Shown: piece by piece, positions 24,852 to 34,145 of the stretch | Position numbering within the stretch: position 1 is the stretch's first letter | Layout: every line of letters starts with the position of its first letter | Source of the DNA: Bacillota bacterium | GTDB lineage: Bacteria; Bacillota; Bacilli; Paenibacillales; UBA4045 | NCBI GenBank assembly: GCA_023441055.1 | Contig: JAEZQY010000041.1 | Coordinates: 1 to 64,000 of the forward strand | DNA: 64,000 bases | Reading direction: 5' to 3' | Translations under genes and position numbers: made by a program | Notes under the pieces: generated by a model | What the model saw: the letters and a program-made list of their open reading frames with translations, nothing else | Databases searched by the model: none | Told to the model about the DNA's origin: nothing

Positions 24852-25724
24852 TTAACCTTTAACTGCCCCGATAACCATCCCTTTGTAGAAGTACTTCTGA
24901 ACGAACGGATATACGATTACGATAGGCAGCGTCGCATACACAACGGATGCCATCTTCAAGCTTAAGGTCGGAATGACCTCATCCAGACTGACCTGCATGT
25001 CTGCATTCTGGCTGTTCATTAGAATTCTATGGATAACAATCTGAATGGGATTTAAGGTTGGATCCGTTATATAGATAAGCGCTTGAAAATACTCATTCCA
25101 ATGCTGAACGGTATAGAACAATCCGAGCGTAAACAGCACAGGAGTTGAAAGCGGAATTACTAGCTGCAGCAGGATTCGGAACTCGCGCGCGCCATCCATT
25201 CGCGCGGACTCGAACACCTCTTCCGGCAGGTTCTGAATGAAGCTCTTCATAATAAGCAGATAAAATCCGCTGACTGCTGTCGGTATGATCATGGCCCATA
25301 CGGTATCTAGCAGCCCTGTTGATTTCACGACTAGATAAGTCGGAATAATGCCGCCGCTGAATAGCAGGGTGAAGACGATTAGCATGAGTACAATATTCCG
25401 TCCCGGCATCGTCTTGCGGCTAAGCGGATATGCCATTAAGATGGTTAGCATCAAATTGATTGCGGTGCCTACCACTGTAATGAAGACGGTAACCTTGAAC
25501 GCGTCCAAGATATATGGATGTCTGAACAGCTCTTCATAAGCCGCGAACGTGATGGACCTGGGTATAATAATGAAACCGCCATTCTTCATGACTTCTGTGT
25601 ATGGTGTGATAGACACAGAGACCACATACAGCATTGGGAATAATGCGGCTAATCCAAAAAGTGTAAGCAATAGGACTGTCAGTAGATTAAAAAAACGATC
25701 CTCATGCTTTCTTGTCGTTACCAT
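24852..25724 (-). CDS. Carbohydrate ABC permease, LplC/YtcP type
   Basis: A 290-residue MalG-like permease with six membrane segments and the EAA loop SARMDGAREFRILLQLVIPL. It ends in the motif GMVIGAVKG typical of LplC-type proteins. Its start overlaps the upstream permease stop by 7 bases. No ATPase is encoded here; such transporters share a genomic MsmX-type ATPase. Confidence 0.93.
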   Translation of the reverse strand: MVTTRKHEDRFFNLLTVLLLTLFGLAALFPMLYVVSVSITPYTEVMKNGGFIIIPRSITFAAYEELFRHPYILDAFKVTVFITVVGTAINLMLTILMAYPLSRKTMPGRNIVLMLIVFTLLFSGGIIPTYLVVKSTGLLDTVWAMIIPTAVSGFYLLIMKSFIQNLPEEVFESARMDGAREFRILLQLVIPLSTPVLFTLGLFYTVQHWNEYFQALIYITDPTLNPIQIVIHRILMNSQNADMQVSLDEVIPTLSLKMASVVYATLPIVIVYPFVQKYFYKGMVIGAVKG

Positions 25725-26638
25725 ATGGCTTCATCCCACCTCTTCGCTACTTGATTCGCCAGGATAACTAATATAAATCCAATGATAGATTTGAACACAC
25801 CCACAGCTGCGGCCAAGCTGAAATTCAGCTGCTCCAGGCCAGTCCGGAATACCCAGGTATCAATAATATCCGCAACGGGATACACCTGAACGTTATACAT
25901 GACGTAGATTTGCTCGAAGCCTGCGTCCAATATATGACCCAGCTTCAGCGCAGTCATTAGCACGATAACACTCCTGATGCCCGGCAGGGTAATATGCCAG
26001 ATCATTCTCCATCTTCCTGCGCCATCCACTCTCGCAGCCTCGTACAGAGACGGATCGATGCCCGCCATTGCCGCTAGATAGATAATGGCGCCCCACCCCA
26101 AGTCCTTCCACAAATCAGAGCCAATAAGCACCGTTCTGAACCAATCCGTCGAAGACATGAACGAGATCGGATTTCCGCCGAAATCGACAATGAATTGATT
26201 GAGCAGCCCATTATTGGGAGACAGGAACGCGATCAAGATGCCATAAATAATGACCCACGAGAGGAAATGCGGCATATACATCAAGGTCTGTACAACATTG
26301 CGGAACCGCTTCTGCCGCACCTCGTGGAACAAGATCGCTACGAAAATATGCGGAGCAATACTGAATACTAGCTTGTATGCGCTGATTAATAAGGTGTTAG
26401 TCGTAACCTGCCAGAAGTAGGGCGAGTGATAGAAGGTCGCGAAATGCTTGTACCACGGATTCGCCCATTCACTGCCATTGATGCCTCCTATGAAATTGTA
26501 GTCCTTGAAGGCAATGATGATCCCGTAAATCGGCATATACTTGTAGATGATCAAGTAAATAAGTCCAGGCAGAAGCATCAAATATAAGGGCAACGGCTGA
26601 ATCAGCAAGCGATGTAGCGTTCCTTTACTTAACGTCAT
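25718..26638 (-). CDS. Carbohydrate ABC permease, LplB type
   Basis: A 306-residue MalF-like permease with six membrane segments, the typical N-terminal PGLIYLIIYKYMPIYGIIIA segment and EAA loop AARVDGAGRWRMIWHITLPG. ATG 26638 overlaps the stop of the flavoprotein gene by one base (TGATG), so translation is coupled to that gene. It pairs with the LplC-type permease that follows. Confidence 0.93.
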   Translation of the reverse strand: MTLSKGTLHRLLIQPLPLYLMLLPGLIYLIIYKYMPIYGIIIAFKDYNFIGGINGSEWANPWYKHFATFYHSPYFWQVTTNTLLISAYKLVFSIAPHIFVAILFHEVRQKRFRNVVQTLMYMPHFLSWVIIYGILIAFLSPNNGLLNQFIVDFGGNPISFMSSTDWFRTVLIGSDLWKDLGWGAIIYLAAMAGIDPSLYEAARVDGAGRWRMIWHITLPGIRSVIVLMTALKLGHILDAGFEQIYVMYNVQVYPVADIIDTWVFRTGLEQLNFSLAAAVGVFKSIIGFILVILANQVAKRWDEAIW

Positions 26639-28449
26639 CAAGTTATTTTCCAGCCTTCTAAATAGTTTTGCGCGATGCGCCTGAGTGATTCATCCATGCT
26701 ATGGATAATACCCGATTCTCCGTGTAACGACTGCCGTACATTCAGATCATCCTTAGCCATTAAACGATGCAATGCTTGAGCAATACCCTCTCTAGATTCT
26801 GGATGAAGCTCCCCAATCCTGAGTAAGGCGGTCCATGCATAGGAGAAATACTGGAACCGAATATCTTGATCATCATAGACAAGCGAACGATCACTTGAGA
26901 CATACCTCGCCGCAGTCTCATCCTCTAAGATCGCAATCAATTCAGGGATCATCTCGGTGTCGCCCAGTTTGCCTATTAAGTAAATGGCGGCAAAACCTCG
27001 CGCTTGACTGTAAAGATGACTGGTCTTCGGAACATACGGATCTTGCTCTCTCACAATTTGTCTCAGCACAGGCAGAGCTTCCGAGTGACCAATTAACGCT
27101 AGAGCAGTCGCCGTATGCTTGCGGAGATTATCATCTGCTGTCTGCAAGCCATTAAGCAAGCTGCTAACTATGGGCTCACCGATTCGGCGTGCCGACCAGA
27201 TGGCCATCCCTGGCGCATCACTGGATAAACCGTTCATGATCTCCTGCGGATCCTGCAGCCATTCCAGCTTCGAGCCTTCTTCATAGCAGCCGGAATGCTG
27301 CAGAAGCTCTACTAATTCCGCGTAGCTCACATCACGAATCGAACAGCCCTGCTTAACGGCTAGGTAGGCGGCAAGCGCAGCTACTTCACCGCACTTCTGA
27401 GCATCTCGCTTCATTCTGACATGGCTCGCGATATCATGATCTAAACCGATATTGCGTCCAGCAGCTAGAATGCCGTCATAGCCCTTAGGTATGAACGCTC
27501 CATATGGGACAGGTACCGAGAAGTTGAGCGACCACAACCCGCTGGCGACCAGCCAATCTTGTACATGCTCACTCTCAAGAGCGATATCCTTGCTATGCGT
27601 ATCCAGATTGGAATAAGCATGGAACACAGGCTCTGCAGTCACTTGATCTGCCAGGAATTGCTCGAAGGTGATATCCTCTTCTGAGACAATCATTCTGCCT
27701 TCACGTATACCGAGCATCGTTGCCACGCGCAGCCATCTTTTCTCGTCTGTATAGATGTCCTGCAAATGCGTGCTCGCCAGGGCAGATTCAACAATTGCCC
27801 GCGACATATCCTCTGCGCTGCTAGGATTGACATAGCCGGAATCCGTATAGAAATTGCGGACTCGCCCCTTCTCATACCTCACAATGACATTCGAGTAGGG
27901 CTGCGGCTTCCCGTCGGCGCTTCTCCCCTCCCGAAGCTCACAGCCAGCCAGATCGCACACATAGGAATCCCCAGAGCTGTCAATAACGACAGCGCTGCGC
28001 GCATAATGGAAGCCCTCCGCATTGAAGTACTCGATCCCGAGCACCCGATTCCCATCAAGCAGGACACCTGTCACACTCGACTCATAGCGTATGTCCACCC
28101 CTGCCTCCAGCGCCATCTGCTCCATCACGAATTTTTTGATCTCCCCATTCACACCGACCGATGGGGTATACAGTTCCGATCGATAGGAGGCCACTTTATT
28201 GTCAATCTCCTCGAACTTGCCGCCCCTTGATCCAAAATAGTACGAGAGTACTTCGCCTGCTGTACCCGTCCCGCCCATGCAATTAAGCTTATCGATCGCA
28301 AGCACCTTAAGTCCTCGCTCCGCAGCGACAATCGCCGATATGGCCCCTGCAGTTCCAAGACCGACAACGATCATGTCATAGCTTGGGGCAGACTGGTCAT
28401 CGAATGGCGCCTGAACAATCTGGCCATTCACCTTATGCGAGATAATCAT
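26638..28449 (-). CDS. FAD-dependent oxidoreductase fused to HEAT-like repeats
   Basis: A 603-residue protein. Residues 25-60 hold a canonical FAD site, VVGLGTAGAISAIVAAERG followed by CMGGTGTAGEV. A second nucleotide-binding stretch (YDGILAAGRNIGLDHD) follows near residue 320. From about residue 400 the sequence becomes helical repeats of the HEAT/PBS-lyase type (ALALIGHSEALPVLRQIV, AIYLIGKLGDTEMIPELIAI). The fusion suggests a docking platform for a partner such as the Rieske protein or the small flavoprotein upstream. Its start overlaps that gene by 4 bases. The substrate is unknown. Confidence 0.85.
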   Translation of the reverse strand: MIISHKVNGQIVQAPFDDQSAPSYDMIVVGLGTAGAISAIVAAERGLKVLAIDKLNCMGGTGTAGEVLSYYFGSRGGKFEEIDNKVASYRSELYTPSVGVNGEIKKFVMEQMALEAGVDIRYESSVTGVLLDGNRVLGIEYFNAEGFHYARSAVVIDSSGDSYVCDLAGCELREGRSADGKPQPYSNVIVRYEKGRVRNFYTDSGYVNPSSAEDMSRAIVESALASTHLQDIYTDEKRWLRVATMLGIREGRMIVSEEDITFEQFLADQVTAEPVFHAYSNLDTHSKDIALESEHVQDWLVASGLWSLNFSVPVPYGAFIPKGYDGILAAGRNIGLDHDIASHVRMKRDAQKCGEVAALAAYLAVKQGCSIRDVSYAELVELLQHSGCYEEGSKLEWLQDPQEIMNGLSSDAPGMAIWSARRIGEPIVSSLLNGLQTADDNLRKHTATALALIGHSEALPVLRQIVREQDPYVPKTSHLYSQARGFAAIYLIGKLGDTEMIPELIAILEDETAARYVSSDRSLVYDDQDIRFQYFSYAWTALLRIGELHPESREGIAQALHRLMAKDDLNVRQSLHGESGIIHSMDESLRRIAQNYLEGWKIT

Positions 28450-29288
28450 CGAAGCGCCTCCTTACTGATAAATGGACTTAGCTGCGAATCGAAGGCCAGA
28501 ACCGGATTATCGAATGCGCAGGACGGCATCCAGTACCAGTTATCGCTGCGCCACTCTGGTGATTGCTGCTTGATCTCAAACGCGCTGGCAATCGATGTTA
28601 GGCGCCATGAGCGCAGTACATCAGGCCGATTCTCCCAATAGCCATTCAGCTTACGCCTTGCGCTCGGCCAATCATCCTCAGGTGAGAGCGCCAAGCTAAA
28701 GATGAACTCAGCATCGAATCTCCCTTGACGAATCTGAACATCTGGATAGGCTGTTAGGTCTGGCAGCTGTATAGCCTGATCCACACAATCGACATAGGCA
28801 TTAATCCGCTTCGATGCAATCGGCGCTGTCCAATCTGTTCGGGATAAACAAGCTGTTGTCGTATCGATGATCCGCTCTGCGCGAACCTTAGTAAAACCAG
28901 CTACATGATGGAGTGTTACTTCGTATTCATGCTGCAGCTTCTCCACCTTCACGATATCCGTTAGGAATAGCACATCCCGTTTATGCCGATGAATGCGCTC
29001 ACATAATAGCGGATGAAGACCTGGGAGATGAACTCTGCCATCTGCCAATAGCAAATTCCGATTCGTCATGTCATGAATCAACGCTAGACCATGCGCATGC
29101 TGTGGCTGCTGATTCCAGTTCTCTCCAGGATTCAGGCAAGCGATAAACTCGTTGCCCACCGTTGATGATGGCTCTACAATTAAGCAGGAGGAATTGTCGG
29201 AAACCGCCATCCCGATACCGGCAAACGTCGCTCCGCATATAAGCGTTTGGTAAGTCTTAACCTGGCCCAATTCGGTCAGCCCCTTCAC
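28446..29288 (-). CDS. Small FAD-dependent oxidoreductase-like protein
   Basis: A 280-residue protein starting at GTG 29288 with AAGGA upstream. The N-terminus has a Rossmann-like segment, TLICGATFAGIGMAVSDNSS then CLIVEPSSTVGNEFI, resembling the FAD_oxidored family, but it is less than half the usual length. The glycine pattern is G-x-T-x-A-G rather than GxGxxG. It has no obvious second FAD motif, so it may have lost activity or act as a subunit of the flavoprotein encoded next, with which it overlaps by 4 bases. It is the first gene of the operon running to the YesMN pair. The 150 bases upstream hold the likely promoter. Confidence 0.6.
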   Translation of the reverse strand: MKGLTELGQVKTYQTLICGATFAGIGMAVSDNSSCLIVEPSSTVGNEFIACLNPGENWNQQPQHAHGLALIHDMTNRNLLLADGRVHLPGLHPLLCERIHRHKRDVLFLTDIVKVEKLQHEYEVTLHHVAGFTKVRAERIIDTTTACLSRTDWTAPIASKRINAYVDCVDQAIQLPDLTAYPDVQIRQGRFDAEFIFSLALSPEDDWPSARRKLNGYWENRPDVLRSWRLTSIASAFEIKQQSPEWRSDNWYWMPSCAFDNPVLAFDSQLSPFISKEALR

Positions 29289-29386
29289 TAGTAGTCCTTA
29301 TTTCAATGTCTGTGATCATTCTAACAACACGCGAATCTCAAAAATATGCATCGATCGAGAGAAAATGTTCAATATTGAGAGCATAT

Positions 29387-29433
29387 TAAAAAGACACCTG
29401 TACATGTGAACCAGCCACATCGTCAAGTGTCCT
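29387..29433 (-). terminator. Terminator of the MoxR-DUF58-transglutaminase cluster
   Basis: Minus-strand GACACTTG pairs with CAGGTGTC around a long loop and is followed by five T residues. It closes the cluster that ends at 29439 and sits just upstream of the flavoprotein operon. Confidence 0.65.
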
Positions 29434-29438
29434 TCTTG

Positions 29439-31859
29439 TTATCTGCCCAATTCTCTTACTAATCCAATGATCTGCTTAGACGCGATACGTCCCGCTATTG
29501 CTGGGTCACCATAGCATAACCTCTCATATAGATTAATCGCGCTAAGAAGATGTTCTTCTGCCGTCGGGTCGACATGCCCGCGCCGCTCATCCATCCATTC
29601 GCGAAGCGTTATACCAGTTGGCCTGTTCGATCGTTGAGCGCCTATCGCATCTAGTACAATCCGTTCCAGCAAGCGGGCAGCCGACCGAGCACCGCCGATA
29701 CCGCATGCATAGGTCAACAGCTGAATGCGCAAGCGAGCCGAAGAGAATGGCAGCACTTGAATGAGCAGCATAGTTGCAGCAACACCAAGCCCCCCTATTG
29801 CCAAATAACCCTGCAGCCCTGCTCCGCGCATTGCGCGGTCTGCCCATGCAATGAACGGCTTCGTGTACCTCCGCAGCTGCTCGATTACGACGGTGCCAAG
29901 CTGTTGATATGCCCCCTTGCTTGGAGGCGGAGCCTGTAGAAGACTTGTGGGACTCGTCATCGCCGGAATTGCCTCTTCCTCACGCTCAGGATGAACAGAT
30001 TCATCATCCTCGCTAAACCCAGGCGTCGGCTCGAATAATGTCCAGCCATGCTCCGGCAAGAACACCTCTACCCAGGAATGGGCATCGCTGTTACGCACTA
30101 GAGTAAGCGACAGCTGCGCGCCTTCTGCCTCGTTCCCAAGCGCATCGGGTTCGATTAGCGCCATTCGCTCAGCAATAAGCGTATGTGCAGATTCGCTCAG
30201 CGGCTCACCTGCCGCGAACCCCTTCACCCAGCGCGCGGGAATACCTGCCGAGCGCAGCAGCACAACCATCGCCGTCGAGAAGTAGTCGCAATAGCCCGCC
30301 TGCTGCTCGAACAGGAAGCGATCAACAAAGTCGGATGTCCCCTCTTGCTTCGGTTCAGGCGGTGTCAACGTATATGTATAATTCTGCTTTAGATAAGCAG
30401 CAACCGCCTGTGCCTTGGCTGCATCTGTAGCATAAGGCTCCGTAATCTCAGCTGATAATTCACGAACTCGCTCAGGCAACGTATCAGGTAATTGCAGCAT
30501 GACGGCTAGCTCCTGTTCTGTCAATGCATGTACCTGTGACGCAACTGAATGATCTGTGACCTGAGCGGGCGCCTCTTCGAGTGCTTCATACATCATTACG
30601 CTATAACTGGCTAGCGGCTGCTTCAACCCAGCGAGCCAATAATTACCCTCCAGCCGATCCATTGCGACGAAGCCGTCATCGATCTGGTCCATAGATGATG
30701 CCCGTACCGTCAATAGTCTGGACAGCGGCTGCGCGGCGAAGATCGGCATATAGTCTCTCTTCCCCTTCAAGCTCGACACCCGCCACTGCTCCTCGCTGAT
30801 CAAGTCCTCTGCATGCAGGCGAGCTAACCATTCCTCATCCATTAAGAACACATACGCATTCAAAAGATTAGAGGCTGATTGCCCAAGATCGGGAAGCGTC
30901 GCGCTCAGCTCGTAGCGATACCAGCTATTCTTGGCATCCTGCCATCCCGAACCATCGTAGACCGCCTTCGCCTCCCCGCGATAATAGCCGCTTGGTCGAA
31001 TTGATGCCACTAGAAATGCCGGTGCTTCATCCGTGCGCAGCGCACCACCTAGACTTGTATCATCGTGTCCATAGCCAGTACGGCTGACGCGCGCACCTGG
31101 GTTTGATATCTCCTTGCTGCCCAGCCACTTCATCAGGTCAAGCTCACTCCATACAGCAGCACTACGAATCGGCGCAGCTTCCCCTAATCGCTCTGCTGTG
31201 ATGAAGCCTGCACCGACAGCTGCCGCAACAAGCACTGTAGTCGCTACCAGCCACACGGCAGGAACACGGGGCAGCATCAGACGAAGGCCATTATTCCGAA
31301 GCAGAACCATTGGCACATGAAGGGCATGCAGCAGCATGCCCGCCCCCACTGTCCGCAGCATGCCTGGGAATGTGCTAAGCCCTGGCCACCAGCTAAGCAG
31401 GAGCAGATAGCCTGCAGTCGCAACAGTGAACCATAAGGCGAATCGCCGCCAATCTACAAGCGTTAATAAGTAGGAGGCGATGATTACCCAGGATAGAATG
31501 AACAGGAAGGTTCTGCTCTCAGCGCTGACCAGCTCCCAGTCTAACTGAAGCACATGACTCGCATCCGTAGTAAACCGCGAGATCATGCCCGCCCACCACG
31601 ATACATCTCCCAGATGCGTTCGCCCAAAGAGCATAGCCGGCAGGGACAGACTGATCAACACCTTCATCACCCAGGCGAGCAGAACCGGCAGATTAAACAG
31701 ATCAACAGCCATTGCGGCTGCGATGGTGAGTAGGAATGGGCCGAGCAGATGGATGCCTGTCTTGTCGGACATCATAGCCAGCGGTCGCAGCCATTCCGAC
31801 AGTAGAGCGAATAACAGTGCAATCGTGATCAGTCTGTACATGAAGCTGTGACTAGCCAA
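29439..31859 (-). CDS. Transglutaminase-like membrane protein (TgpA type)
   Basis: An 806-residue protein. TTG 31859 is preferred (AAGGGG upstream; 8-base overlap with the DUF58 gene); ATG 31841 is possible but lacks a site. The first 250 residues hold about six membrane helices. The outside transglutaminase core has the catalytic Cys in GYCDYFSTAMVVLLRSAGIP, His in DAHSWVEVFL and Asp in the LFEPTPGF region. One more membrane helix (about residue 720) leads to a cytoplasmic tail. The trio MoxR-DUF58-transglutaminase is widespread. Its biochemical role is unsettled; cell-surface protein processing or chaperone-assisted complex assembly has been proposed. Confidence 0.9.
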   Translation of the reverse strand: MASHSFMYRLITIALLFALLSEWLRPLAMMSDKTGIHLLGPFLLTIAAAMAVDLFNLPVLLAWVMKVLISLSLPAMLFGRTHLGDVSWWAGMISRFTTDASHVLQLDWELVSAESRTFLFILSWVIIASYLLTLVDWRRFALWFTVATAGYLLLLSWWPGLSTFPGMLRTVGAGMLLHALHVPMVLLRNNGLRLMLPRVPAVWLVATTVLVAAAVGAGFITAERLGEAAPIRSAAVWSELDLMKWLGSKEISNPGARVSRTGYGHDDTSLGGALRTDEAPAFLVASIRPSGYYRGEAKAVYDGSGWQDAKNSWYRYELSATLPDLGQSASNLLNAYVFLMDEEWLARLHAEDLISEEQWRVSSLKGKRDYMPIFAAQPLSRLLTVRASSMDQIDDGFVAMDRLEGNYWLAGLKQPLASYSVMMYEALEEAPAQVTDHSVASQVHALTEQELAVMLQLPDTLPERVRELSAEITEPYATDAAKAQAVAAYLKQNYTYTLTPPEPKQEGTSDFVDRFLFEQQAGYCDYFSTAMVVLLRSAGIPARWVKGFAAGEPLSESAHTLIAERMALIEPDALGNEAEGAQLSLTLVRNSDAHSWVEVFLPEHGWTLFEPTPGFSEDDESVHPEREEEAIPAMTSPTSLLQAPPPSKGAYQQLGTVVIEQLRRYTKPFIAWADRAMRGAGLQGYLAIGGLGVAATMLLIQVLPFSSARLRIQLLTYACGIGGARSAARLLERIVLDAIGAQRSNRPTGITLREWMDERRGHVDPTAEEHLLSAINLYERLCYGDPAIAGRIASKQIIGLVRELGR

Positions 31860-33006
31860 GCGCGGGCACCCCTTGTATAGGCGATAGGGCAGTTGGACCT
31901 GGGACGAACTCGAAGTCATGCCCCTCCTGCATGAGCTCCTCCGCCACGGCCCGCTCCTGCGCATTCATGACCCGCTTCGCCGACGCATACAGAATCGTCA
32001 GCTCGGCCATCTGGCCCGCCTCCCTAATCGTATCCAGTACGCGCTGTTCCATGCTTCCTATCACGACTACTACCGCTCCACCCCGATCCATAGACGCGAT
32101 CGCCTCAGCAATGGATGGTCGGAATGCCGATGCTGAACCACGATCAAGCATGGCAAGCTTCTCCATGAAGGTATAATAATTTCGCTCACCCTCGAGCGAC
32201 AATGTTGTGCCACAATACAACGCCAGCCCATGATCGACAACAGCCAGATTGCGCTCGATGAACCCGGCGGCTACAGCGATTACTCGCTCGAACGCTGCCT
32301 CATCCATGCCGGGATCGAGCACTAGACTAGCCCCTGGCTGCTCATCCCCATCACTCAGTCTAGTCATCAGCTCTCCCGTGCGCACATAGGATTTCCAATC
32401 AATTCTACGTGCCGAATCGCCGTCCTCATAACGCTTCAAGCTATCATGGAACATCTGATCCGGTGACATTGTGCCGGCCCCAATCTGCTCCAGCTCATGC
32501 CTGGCCTCCGGATATACAATGACCGGTTCAGCATGAAGAATGCGACTGACCGTGCGATAGCCTGACAGATGTAGAAGATCCCCTGCAGTGGTCTCGACTC
32601 GACTCAGCTGATAGACACCTCTAGCCATGCGCGGAATGACATAGCTGAAGCTTAGCTCACGCTTGCCCATCGGCAGCAGGAGAACGGCCCCCTGAACAGC
32701 ATACTGATTGCGCGTATTCGTCCATTCATCACGAATTACGGCGAACGCCAAGGGGAAGCGGAAGGGAAGCTGAACCGTTCCGGTTACCTTAAGCGATCCT
32801 CCACTACTGAAGCTCACCTCTTCTATAACGCGCTCGATTTGCATATCTCCGACAACGAGGAGCGAAGAGGTGGCACCGAATACGGTTAAGAACAGACAAC
32901 AGCCCAGTAGGAACCAAGCCGCCATCCCTCCGCCAGCAACTGCCGCCACAGCCAGTACGATATTAAGTATCAGCATAACAACCAATCGCTTCACTAGTCC
33001 GCTCAT
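31852..33006 (-). CDS. DUF58 domain protein
   Basis: A 384-residue protein with two N-terminal membrane helices and the DUF58 signature YEDGDSARRIDWKSYVRTGE followed by a vWA-like region (GASLVLDPGMDE). Its partner is the MoxR ATPase, whose stop overlaps the start here (ATGA) after a GGAGG site. DUF58 proteins act as vWA-type substrates or adaptors of MoxR ATPases. Confidence 0.92.
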   Translation of the reverse strand: MSGLVKRLVVMLILNIVLAVAAVAGGGMAAWFLLGCCLFLTVFGATSSLLVVGDMQIERVIEEVSFSSGGSLKVTGTVQLPFRFPLAFAVIRDEWTNTRNQYAVQGAVLLLPMGKRELSFSYVIPRMARGVYQLSRVETTAGDLLHLSGYRTVSRILHAEPVIVYPEARHELEQIGAGTMSPDQMFHDSLKRYEDGDSARRIDWKSYVRTGELMTRLSDGDEQPGASLVLDPGMDEAAFERVIAVAAGFIERNLAVVDHGLALYCGTTLSLEGERNYYTFMEKLAMLDRGSASAFRPSIAEAIASMDRGGAVVVVIGSMEQRVLDTIREAGQMAELTILYASAKRVMNAQERAVAEELMQEGHDFEFVPGPTALSPIQGVPALG

Positions 33007-34040
33007 TGTGCGCCACCTCCCTGCCTGAGCCCCTCCGAGGTTGACACGCCAAACCGCCCCAATCTAGGAATTGGTGTGGCTCGAAGAATCGTGGCGAGAA
33101 CATGATCCTTATCCCGAATCGATTGTTGGCGCAGCCCAGACTTCAGCGATAGTCGATGAAGCGCAACTGCGCTAATGATCGCCTTCACATCATCCGGTGT
33201 CACATAGTCACGTCCCGCCAGCCATGCATGGGCCTGACTTGCGCGCATAATCGCAATAGATGCCCGTGGACTGAGTCCGAGTTCCACCTCTGGATGCGTC
33301 CTGGTCGCCTCCGCCAGTGACACAATATATTGTTTAATCACCTTATCCACATAAACCGCTCGTACAGCCTGCTGCATGGCCTGCAACATCTGGGCATCCA
33401 GCACTGGCTCCGCCAACGAGACTGATCGACCTTGCTGCGCGCGTTCCAACATCTCAATCTCCAGCTCTCGCTTCGGATACCCGACACTCAGCCTGAATAA
33501 GAAGCGATCGAGCTGCGCCTCCGGCAGCGGGTATGTTCCCTCATGCCGGAATGGATTCTGCGTAGCTAGCAGCATGAATGGCTGCGGGAGCGGATGCGTC
33601 TGTCCGTCCACGGTGACCGCTCGCTCCTCCATCGCTTCGAGCAGCGCGGATTGCGTCTTGGGTGAAGCTCGGTTCAATTCATCCGCGAGCACAATCTGCG
33701 CATGCAGCGGGCCCGGCCGATAATACAGCTCCATCGTAGTTGGCCGCAATGCGGCCATACCAACAATGTCACCCGGCAGCTGATCGGGTGTGAATTGAAT
33801 GCGCGAGAAGCTGCAGCCTGCTGCGACTGACAACGCCTGCACAAGCGTGGTCTTCCCTACCCCCGGCTTGTCCTCCAACAACACATGGCCTTCACTTAGA
33901 CAGGCTATCACTATCTTCTCTATCACTTCCCGCTTACCGGATATGACGCGCTCCACCTGATTAATCCACAGCTCTGCCCACTCTCGACTAGCTGGTGTTA
34001 TATTGTTTTCACTATTCTTAATAGTAGAACTCATATACAT
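33003..34040 (-). CDS. MoxR-family AAA+ ATPase
   Basis: A 345-residue chaperone-like ATPase with Walker A EDKPGVGKTT (about 56-65), Walker B VLADELNRA, sensor 1 LLATQNP and the MoxR arginine-finger region LDRFLFRLS. It probably remodels the DUF58 protein encoded next. The two possible ATG starts, at 34040 and 34034, come only a few bases after the U-run of the hairpin at 34046-34113. The GGGAAGGCGGG that would act as ribosome site is part of that stem. Confidence 0.93.
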   Translation of the reverse strand: MYMSSTIKNSENNITPASREWAELWINQVERVISGKREVIEKIVIACLSEGHVLLEDKPGVGKTTLVQALSVAAGCSFSRIQFTPDQLPGDIVGMAALRPTTMELYYRPGPLHAQIVLADELNRASPKTQSALLEAMEERAVTVDGQTHPLPQPFMLLATQNPFRHEGTYPLPEAQLDRFLFRLSVGYPKRELEIEMLERAQQGRSVSLAEPVLDAQMLQAMQQAVRAVYVDKVIKQYIVSLAEATRTHPEVELGLSPRASIAIMRASQAHAWLAGRDYVTPDDVKAIISAVALHRLSLKSGLRQQSIRDKDHVLATILRATPIPRLGRFGVSTSEGLRQGGGAQ

Positions 34041-34045
34041 GCGAA

Positions 34046-34113
34046 AAAACCCGCCTTCCCTAATGAAGCCGCAATTATGCGTACTCTCATTATTCCCATG
34101 GGATGGCGGGTTT
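34046..34113 (-). terminator. Terminator of the SLH gene that overlaps the moxR start region
   Basis: AAACCCGCCATCCC (minus strand, from 34113) pairs with GGGAAGGCGGGTTT, ten pairs with one mismatch, around a 38-base loop. A run of six T residues follows, three bases before the moxR ATG. The 3' arm holds the only ribosome-site-like sequence for moxR, so folding could both terminate and block translation. Confidence 0.75.
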
Positions 34114-34145
34114 AGACGATTCAGATATTCATTTGATAAGATTGC

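Noticed and set aside
29439..34040. MoxR-DUF58-transglutaminase cluster as a novel system
   Set aside because: The gene order is common and well described across bacteria; only the hairpin overlapping the moxR start is unusual.
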